DNA of 64,000 nt from Onchocerca volvulus (taxonomy: Eukaryota > Nematoda > Chromadorea > Rhabditida > Onchocercidae). The stretch's first letter is position 1. Every line of letters begins with the position of its first letter. Below the pieces are notes generated by a model, which was not told the origin of the DNA, ran no database searches, and saw only the letters and a program-made list of their open reading frames with translations. Positions 55,302 to 64,000 of the stretch are shown piece after piece. The stretch lies in assembly GCA_000499405.2 (NCBI GenBank), contig HG738138.1:11711208-11775207 (forward strand), in the 5' to 3' direction. The translations under genes were made by a program, and so were the position numbers.

Positions 55302-58300
55302 ATGCTCTTTACCTGCAGTGGTAGTGCAAACGTTAAAAATCAACGTGTTGTTGTATTCGGACAGGAGGAATTCCCACAACGGCCTAACTCATCAGTTGAC
55401 GATAACCGTCGTGGTGGGCTACCATCTGGTCGAAATAGCCAAGGTTCAGCATCGTGTCCAGAAACATTTCAAACTTATGCTAGCAGTTCTAGACGGGATA
55501 GTTCATCATATTTGAGAAGTCGCAGTAATTCACGAAGTAGTTCACGAACTGAAATCTTACGACCTGGCCAGTGGACAACTGTTACGTCACAAATCAAATT
55601 TCGTACACTTACACCAAGTGAACAACAGGAAGTTTTTGAAACACAGAAAAAAGAGAGATTATTACGTAAAGAATCATCGGGTGAGTTTTACTTTTGCACC
55701 AACGACTCTTTCCGATCCGTTACCTCTCTTCCTCACCTTTTACGTGTCCATTCGTTATTTTCAGTATAAAAAAAAAAAAAAAAAAGAGGAATCATGATGC
55801 TACCAAAGTTGCATGAAGTATTCATACTTATCATTAAATTAATTAGACAAAATAATAATTGGAAATTTCTAAATTATTACAATTATTTAAATTTCTACAT
55901 ATTTTTTTCTGAATTATTTTTTTTATACAGTCATTTTTGTGAAGTTAGTTTTTCAAATATTAGAATCATGGAAAAAGGTCTTTAAAAAAGTTAACACTTT
56001 TACCTGGCGACCGTACCCAAGTAAAGAAAATAAAAAAGGAATCATAGTTAACTCATAAAAAACATATAGTAGTAAAAAAACTACCAAAACAAAAAAAAAA
56101 AAATCAAATATTGCTTACTTACACTTTTACTATTGAATGATTTACTATGAATAAATCAAAACTTATCGGAAAAAACTTTTTTTTTTCTTTTTTCAAAAAA
56201 TAAATGAAAGAATAGGAATAAAATTTCCATATTCTCATAAATTGTGTTACTTTCTTTCAGAATAACTCTTTCAAGGCCAACATGGCTTATTTTTATCAAA
56301 TTATTTTTAACAATTACTAATCTGTTTTTTTTTTCTTTTATCGCATTCTTAACACAATATACTAATCATTAATTTGTAAGGCAAAACGAAAAATTTTAAT
56401 CTTCTCATCAAGGAATTTTTTAGAAGAAAGAGACGAAAATTTTCTAAAATTTCATGAAATTTCTAGCTGTTATAACAAAAATGGATGAGGGTGCTGATGT
56501 AAGCAGTGGCAATCAACCAACTGAAATGGTCAGTCGTGTACCGGATAGTCCCGGTTCTCGTTCTAGTTATGGAGAATTTTATTGGTAAGTTCCACTAATA
56601 AACTAACCGATTTCTTTTCTATCATAATAATAATGCTCATATAATACACTACTGCCTGAAATAATTTTAGACTGGAAATTTAAATTTGAATTTTTTAGCT
56701 TAGAGACTAATAACAAAACATTTCGCTTATAACAAACTTTCAAAAAGAAAAAAAAAAGTGCAAAAAATTCCTAATCCTAAAAAAATCCCAGTGAATAATA
56801 TGTCATCGATAAGTCATAGAAACTGTTAAGGATTATTTTAATGTTCATTTATTCGCAATTAAAATACCAATTAGCATAGCTATTCTTGAATTCCGAAGAT
56901 TCCGCAATATATTTTATGGTACAATAAAATTTCAAGGAAATTTGTATCCTTAAACAATAATAAACAACGCATCCAGTTAATGGATTTCTTGAATAACAGA
57001 CTATAATTTCTTTTTTTTTTTCTTTTTCTCTCTCTCAATTCACTTCATACCATTTATTGCTAGGTAATAAAAACTGAAATATCTTTCAAGACGATTACCT
57101 TTTGCATTAATTAAGCTTTATTCCAAGCTGCAATTATGGAAATTCAGATGCTAAAAAAATTGTTAAAATCGTAGAACAAACGATTCATGTGGAGGTCTAT
57201 CGGTGGAATGTGGAACAGGCTCGAAATTATGAGCTAAACATATACTTCAAATTTAATATAGTCGTCATTGATTCATTATTTCAAAAAAAATTAAGTAAAT
57301 TCCATAAATTACTGTATGTAACAATTTCTATATCAAAGTTACTTATAAAAATAGCAAAAATTTCAAATAAAAAAGAAATATTAATGGGAATATCAATATT
57401 ATAAACAGAAAAACCAATTTTTATGTCGGTGAAAGAAAAAAACAAATAGAAAAAATGAAGTCGAATTGAGAATGAGTTTTTTTTTCTTTTTTTTTCTTAT
57501 AAATAAGAGTAATATCATAAATTCTGGCAGAAATTCCAGATAATTATTACTATCATTAGCTTTATGAATGATGAAAAGTGAGAAATTTATGCAATAGACG
57601 GATATACGATTCTTGAAAATTTGAAGAAAAAGAATTGTTTGTATTTTAATTTGAAGAAATCATTACTAAATACTCCAATTATTAAAAAGATAAAAGAACA
57701 AATTAAATCCTTTAAATATCAGTAAATTCGAATTATTATAAGATAAAAACAAGCTCGAAATATTGTAAATTCATGAAGAGAAGTTTCATTTACTTTCTTT
57801 TCCGATTCTTTTCGAAATCAAAAAACTATAGGTACTTGAATGGGAATCAGTAAAAAGCAAATTTTGAAAGTGATTCTGAACATTAAATTTCTCAATACTT
57901 TTCGTCATTATTTTTTCGAGAATTCTAGAACGAATACACTGCTCACTTTGGGATAATATAAGCTTAGATACATTAGGCAAACGTGAAAGTAATAGCTATA
58001 TATCCGTAAAAAAGGAAAATCTAATAAGCATTCCGATTTCCGGCATGAATACAGGGATACTAATGGTGAAAACGTGTATCACGTTTCGGACTCATTTGAT
58101 AGCGATCTGATGCTTGAAATAGATAGCTATGGAAAAGGCGTTTCTGCAGCACGACTTGATCGTACGCAAGAGGATCTTCACAAATATCGTCAACGTATTG
58201 ACGCTAATGTGGAGCACCAAAAAGAATATTCCGATATCATATCGGCTTTACAGCAGAAGGTTCAATTTTGTTGAATCTTAATCGACTGAACATTCCCAAA

Positions 58301-61300
58301 AAAAAAAAAAAAAAAAGTTTGAAAAATTAAAAAATTGTCAACTAATTTCCTAACAATTAATGGTAAATTTATCTAGAAATTCTCTAAGTTTAGGTACAAG
58401 AGTATCGCCGCCATATTGCTAGTCTTGAAAGTCGAATCGCACCACGCCGACCAGATGAACCGTCGTCGTTCACGTTGATTGATACAACCGTGTACCCCGA
58501 TGGAAAATATAGGGATGAAACATTATGGAGTCCTAAAAGGGGCTTAGATGATACTGAATATCATCTTTTGGCGAAACTGGATGAGGAACGCAGAAGGTAT
58601 ACAAATTTTTCTCACCAAATATGGATTTATATATTATTTTATTTAATTTTCAATCAAGCTCATATCTAAAATTTTTTGCTTAAGTAATTATTTAATAGTG
58701 AATCTATGAATTATTCAGAAAAAAAAGAAGAGCTAAATGAAAGATAATTTGAAGAGTTGATGATTATCGGATACAACTGGAACAAGAACGTATCCAAAAT
58801 GATCAATTATTGCATGAAAATGAACGCTTACGTCAACAATTTGAAACAACTATGCGTGAAAATGAACGCATTTACAAGACTCGTGAAAGGGTATGAATTT
58901 TTATGCGCATGAATGTCAGTATATAAAGTAATCGTACGATATAATCAAAATAAGGGTTAACCTATATCTTTATCCAATTTAATTTAGGAAGTAATTTAAT
59001 ATCAAGAAATCATTACAGAATCTTGCTCAATACTTGAGCGAAGAACAGAAAAAGATGATGGATTTATGGGCTGAGTTACAACGTGTTCGTAGACAATTAA
59101 TCCAACATCGAGAACAAACGGAACATGATCTGGAAAATCAGCGTAATGAATTCACCCGAATAATTCGGAACGTTGGCGGTTTAACTAGACAACTGAATCT
59201 TGTCGGTGTTGAAGTAATTATTTCGAAATTCTAAACTGAAATTTCTCCAAATTTATAAAATTATTTAGGAAAAATCAGCAAAAGGTGTCATCTATATGTA
59301 ATGAAATTACAATTTATTTTAATTAATAATGCAATTTTTGGAGAATACTTCGGATTTTAAACATCTCAACGATTTTGATATAATTTAGTTAATGTAATAT
59401 AAATTGCAGGGCGGATATAGTGGCATTAAAGAACCATTACTAGTTGAAAGTGGCCGCGGAGGAGGTGAAACAATTACTCAGGACACCGTATTAATTGAAG
59501 CAATTAAAAGAATACGTGAAAGTCAAAAGAATGTAAATCAGCCAGGATTACAGGTGTTCGATCAGTTAAAACTTACAAGTGCTGCAGCTGGTGATGCAGA
59601 TCTATACAATGAACTTATGAAAAAGTAAGTAAATAAAAGTGACTGATTTCAGAGTAAATAAAACAAATTATGGAATATTGGAACTTTTTAAATCAAAATT
59701 TAACTAAATAAAGTATGAAACAACAATTGTTTGCAGATATGAAGAATGTATTGAAAGAAATATTGAGCTTGAATCGAAAGGTGATGAAGCTCAACGTAAG
59801 AATGCTGCACTTGAAGCTGAACTCCAACGAACTAAAGAACGCCTTTCGGATAATCAGGTTAATTTGATTTTCATAATCAATTCTAATTTTTTTTTAAATT
59901 TTATTTTAATTTTTACATAAAAATTATAGCTTGCGCTTCGCAAACTACATGAACTGGCTCAGGACGCTTCTCGTGAACTATCAAGAGAGAAAAGAACTCG
60001 TTCACTTTCTCCAGGTGATAATCAGTAGTATATCGCAAAGACAAAAAGTTAAATCTATTAGTCAATTCTGCTATGAATAACCCAACAATCAAATTTTAAT
60101 TTTAATTAAATAATAGTTTTAAAAAGATGAAACGCAACATAATTATTTTATAAAACTAAAAGGACTAACAGTTCAGATGGTAAGCCACTTCCACCATCGG
60201 AAGCACTACGCAGTGTTCGCAACATTATCCGTAACAAAGATAGCCAAATACAACAATTAGAAAGGAAACTAAAGATTGTTGAAAATCAGGTCAATTAAAA
60301 TTGTTAATCCTTAAAATAATTCAATGGATAGTTTTCTGTAATTCAATCTTACAGGCTATATTTTACATTCCTTTTAATATCCTGTTGATTAAGGTCAAAG
60401 AGTTCGTCAACAAATTCGAACATGCTGATGAAGCTCGTCGATATCTAGACAAACATTTGGCAGACAGCAAACGTGACCTGACAAATCAGTATGAAATTTT
60501 AACAAAACACGATTTATAATTTCCAAAAAAAAATAAATCCTCACTACTATGAAATACAAATTGCAGAATTAAAAATCTGGATGATGCAGAACGTCAAATA
60601 AGACGTCTGGAAGAACGATTGCGTGCCGCTGATTTAGAAAAAGCAGCAGTTGAGAAGGCTAGAAAATTCTTGGAAGAAGAAATTAACAAATTACATCAGT
60701 CAGTAGTGTATTTCTTATTTTTTGAAACCATTATATAAATTAAATTTTAAATCGAAGTGACGAAAAAATACTTTTAATAGTAATTGTTTCTTTATAACTT
60801 TTAATTTTAATTTGAATTTATCTATGCTTATTGCTCTCACTATAACAATCATTTAAAAGTTCATCTCATCTATCCACTATGTGTCCTTATTTATTAATTT
60901 TAATTATTTTTGTCATGTTATTTTACATTGGTTTTTTTTTTCAAAAATTTCTCTTTAAAATTATATTTTTCCTTCTTTTTAAAATTTATTTAGTAATTTA
61001 ACTTAATTTGAATTTACGTGAAGAAAGGGAAAAATATATTTGAAGGCAATATCAGAAGGCAACAGCAGAGGAAGAACGAAAAGCTCGTGATAAAGAACAT
61101 GAAATCAATCTTGGGTTCGAAGAAGAATATAAAAATCGGTAAATGTATCTATAACTTAAATGTCAACTATAATTTTGCTTATGTAATTTACATATTCAAA
61201 CAATTATCTAAATTAAGAAGTTACTTTTTAATTTTTTTCTAGCATCAATGAATTAAAAAATCGCATCGAGACAATTCAGCGTGAGAATACAAAATTGAAA

Positions 61301-64000
61301 GCGGAGCTAAATACAATGAGGGACAAATACCGAGATACTGAGAATGAATACAACATTACACTACGTAAACTGGAAGAAAAAGGTTATGTGAAATATTTTT
61401 TTTTCGAAAAAAATCTACTTAAAATCAAAAATATAATAAATCATTTGAAAGTCTTAAAATTAATTTCCTAATTTAAATTCCGAACAAAATCATTGTTTCA
61501 TTTAAGATACTGCGTTGCGTCATCTCGACGAAATTAAACGTCACCTAACCAATGAACTTGATCAACAACGGACTCGTTATGATACATTAAATTCTGAATT
61601 TGATAAATTAACTAACGAAAATGAGAATGCTAATAAGACAATTGTAACATTGGAACAAACACTTCGTGAAATCAAACAACAACGAGATGAATATAGGTAA
61701 AAGAATTAAGTTACAATTTAAACAAGCATATGAATTTTATTTCAACTTATAAATTATAAACAAAAACTTAAAAAAAAAGAATGGTGAATTTTAAAATGAA
61801 CAATCAATATCATTCTATGATTAATTTACTTCTCTTAATAATTCTTTACTTTATTCAATTAAAAGCCAAAAATAGACGAATGAGTTAAAGGTAAAAAAAA
61901 AAAAAAACATCCCACTTGTTTCTTTTTTCCTTTCTTACAATTTTCATTCTCTTTCCTCATTTCATTTTTTAAATGAAAATCCATTTGTTTTTCGTTTTTT
62001 TTATCCCCCTTCACAATTCTCTCCCTCTTCGTTTCGTCTAATTGTTTGAAGACTCAATTCTGTGTTGGGCACAAAAATTGGTATATATTCGATCTGCTCG
62101 ATTATGTTTTTATATATTTACCTTACATCATCCATGATTAATTCATAGATAAGTTTAGTATTTTATATTGATCAAATGCACACTAATTTACTAATTCATA
62201 TTTTTAATTTTTATTTTAGTAAGCAAAAAGATGAGCTTTCACGACAAATATTCGATTTGAAACATCAATTAGACAATGAAAAAGCAACTCAAGAAGAAGC
62301 GGAAAAAACAAGAAGTCGTAAGCGGCATTTCGTGAAATGTTGCATATTTTGATATCTTAAAATTTGGAAATTGTTATATTTACTAAATAGAAATTTACAG
62401 GCTTGATGGAAGAAATTGAGAAACTCAAACTTCAAATCACCGATTATGAGAATCAGCTAAGTATGCTACGTCGACACAATGATGAGCTTGATACACAAAT
62501 TAAAAGTGGTCAAGCTAAAATAACAGCTATCGAGAATGATTTAATTACAAGCCAAAAAGAAATCGCTAGACTGAATGAATTAAACAATCGTCTTCAAAGA
62601 GAAAAACAGGATGCGACCAAGTTTGTTTTTATACACACACACAAAAAAAAAAAAAAAAGGAAAAGAAAAGGAGAAAAAAAAAGTGCCAGTTGTTTGATTT
62701 CTTCAATTCTGACTGAAAATTTTTAATTTTCATTAATAAATATTTTAATTGTTAACTCGTTGTTGTTTTTTTTCAGCCAAAAACTTAAAGCTGAAAGTGA
62801 TGTCGAAATATTGAAAGAACAGATCCGGAAATTGGAACAGGAAATTGAAAAGTTACGGACAGAAAATCGGATAATTACAGAACAGGAAGAAAAAACACGT
62901 GATGCTTTAACGAAAGAAACAAATCGCACACATCTTCTGCAAAAAGAACTTGAAGAGGCAAAAGCGGAAATAGAAGAACTTTTAAGTAAATCCTTTTTTT
63001 TTTTTTCATATAAAATATGAAAATGAATGATTGCATAACTATTTAGAATTTTATTCAAATTTTTTTTTGTTCTAGCGGAAAATAATAATTTGAAAATATT
63101 TCTGTTTCATCCTGTAATTTGCAGAAAAAGTCAAACAATTGGAGCAAGAACTTGAAAGTAGTTCTCGTAGTACACGCAAAGATGAATTAGATGAAACAGG
63201 TATATTTGATTTAATTTGCTAAAAAAAAGAAAAATTCCTCATTGTTTCTAGAAATTGATAAGAAACGTGTTTCAGATAAGATTTCACTCGTTCCAAGTGG
63301 TCCTACAGTTTATGATACTGAAATAGTCGAAATTAAAATCAGAGAGGTCAATGATAAATGGAAACTTGAATTTGATAAACTTCTCGGTGAAAAGGTTCGA
63401 TCAATTTGATTTCATAAAGATAACCTTAACATTATCGAATTTTTATCAAAAATAACTTGCTTAAAGATCAAATTTAGGATGAGCTTGAGCGTAGGATTCG
63501 TGATTTGGAAGACCAAATCATACAGAAAAATCGTGAAATCGAACGGCAAGAATCTGAGACAACGGAACTGAAACGTAAACATCAGGAAGAAATTGACAGA
63601 CTAAAGAGTGAAATTTCACAACTTCATGACAAACATCAGAGTGATCTTGATGATGAGAAAGAGCAATACAATAAGGTAACCATATATTTCTTTATGCCAG
63701 AAAAATAAATAAAGTGAAGATATTTCGAAATTTTTCTTCTCCAAATATCATTCTAATTTCAATCATCCATCATAAATTCAGAATAACTTTTGTATATTTC
63801 CTCATGACATAAAAAAAGAGCTGAATTTCAGAATCTGGAATCGATCAAGCTTGTTGAAGATGAACTTCGTAACAAACTTGCCGAAGCTGAAAGGAAACTT
63901 GCCGAAGCACAAAATCGTGAAAATCAATTAGAGCGTGATAAGGCGGAGCTGAAGGAAAAGTATGAACAAGCATTAGCTCAAATCCAAAAACTCAAAGATG
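55302..64000 (+). CDS. che-10: rootletin-like coiled-coil protein, 22 exons seen, cut at the right edge
   Basis: Known family role: rootletin polymerises into the striated rootlet anchoring cilia. Exons: 55319-55680, 56467-56584, 58055-58259, 58394-58596, 58755-58890, 59019-59213, 59410-59624, 59737-59857, 59930-60014, 60177-60289, 60394-60488, 60567-60702, 61056-61138, 61243-61382, 61507-61696, 62220-62318, 62401-62620, 62777-62995, 63125-63199, 63252-63394, 63478-63675, 63832-64000+. About 1,170 codons. A serine/arginine-rich head (residues 1-160) leads into heptad coiled coil. Exon 6 (QYLSEEQKKMMDLWAELQRV, then RRQLIQHREQTEHDLENQ) aligns with the rootletin block that reads LLLLWRQVVGFRRLVSEVKM in human CROCC. 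SLSPGD at the exon 9/10 junction sits like the CROCC proline/serine break. The N-terminus is unsettled: an in-frame ATG at 55302 or an upstream exon. Exon 16 has a one-base frameshift. Other long coiled-coil proteins remain possible. Confidence 0.8.
57148..57252 (+). other. orphan coding-like patch inside a rootletin intron
   Basis: After an AATTCAG acceptor-like site the plus strand reads AKKIVKIVEQTIHVEVYRWN then VEQARNYELNIY without stops, in better codon composition than the rest of the 1.5 kb intron. It cannot be spliced to rootletin exon 2 in frame, because phase 2 entry gives an immediate TGA. The minus strand is partly open too. It may be an alternative exon, an exon of a nested gene or a remnant. 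Confidence 0.25.
62220..62318 (+). pseudogene. frameshifted exon 16 of the rootletin-like gene
   Basis: The first 20 codons after the acceptor (KQKDELSRQIFDLKHQLDNE) are coiled coil. Continuing in that frame gives a basic non-coiled stretch and a TAA at the exon end. One frame over, the remainder reads KATQEEAEKTRS and ends in the phase that exon 17 needs. The switch falls at the six-A run 62279-62284. Five A's would restore both frame and phase. A homopolymer error in the assembly is the simplest explanation; a real null allele is the other. The rest of the gene looks intact. Confidence 0.7.

Noticed and set aside
55038..55379. 113-codon minus-strand open frame
   Set aside because: It overlaps the first rootletin exon on the opposite strand and has no family resemblance; an antisense shadow.

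Overview
The window is eukaryotic and very AT-rich, with long A and T homopolymers. Introns follow GT..AG with the TTTCAG-type 3' splice sites typical of nematodes, and four gene models encode animal protein families. I infer a nematode, most likely a clade III parasite such as a filarial worm. That placement is inference. I saw no bacterial operons, CRISPR array, convincing tRNA gene or Wolbachia-like insertion.

Layout. 1-2885 is intergenic or 3' flank. 2886-7936 (minus) is a complete ten-exon type I inositol 1,4,5-trisphosphate 5-phosphatase (INPP5A family, C. elegans ipp-5), predicted 423 aa. 7937-18305 is mostly non-coding, with repeats and one weak two-exon candidate. 18306-22357 (minus) is a complete nine-exon F-BAR/SH3 protein of the syndapin/PACSIN family (C. 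elegans sdpn-1), predicted 476 aa, whose start codon lies two bases after a TTTTCAG acceptor. 22358-33225 holds a minisatellite, a weak saposin-like exon pair and a microRNA-like hairpin. 33226-37818 (minus) is the C-terminal 391 codons of a type II phosphatidylinositol 4-kinase; its N-lobe exons were not found. 37819-55300 is a gene-poor stretch with two orphan exons, near-perfect hairpins, poly(A) tracts and a 1.58 kb element with long inverted terminal repeats. 55302 to the right edge (plus) is a coiled-coil gene with 22 visible exons, best explained as rootletin (C. elegans che-10), cut by the window end and carrying an apparent one-base frameshift in exon 16.

Functionally, three neighbours touch phosphoinositide or membrane-traffic biology: IP3 removal, PI4P synthesis and membrane curvature in endocytosis. 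Rootletin builds the ciliary rootlet of sensory neurons. They are separate transcription units; shared regulation is not shown. Exon boundaries were worked out by hand from splice signals and reading-frame phase, and every listed internal junction is phase-consistent apart from the noted frameshift. The most novel-looking items are the inverted-repeat element at 53152-54732, the hairpins at 31670-31752 and 51215-51319, and the orphan exons.
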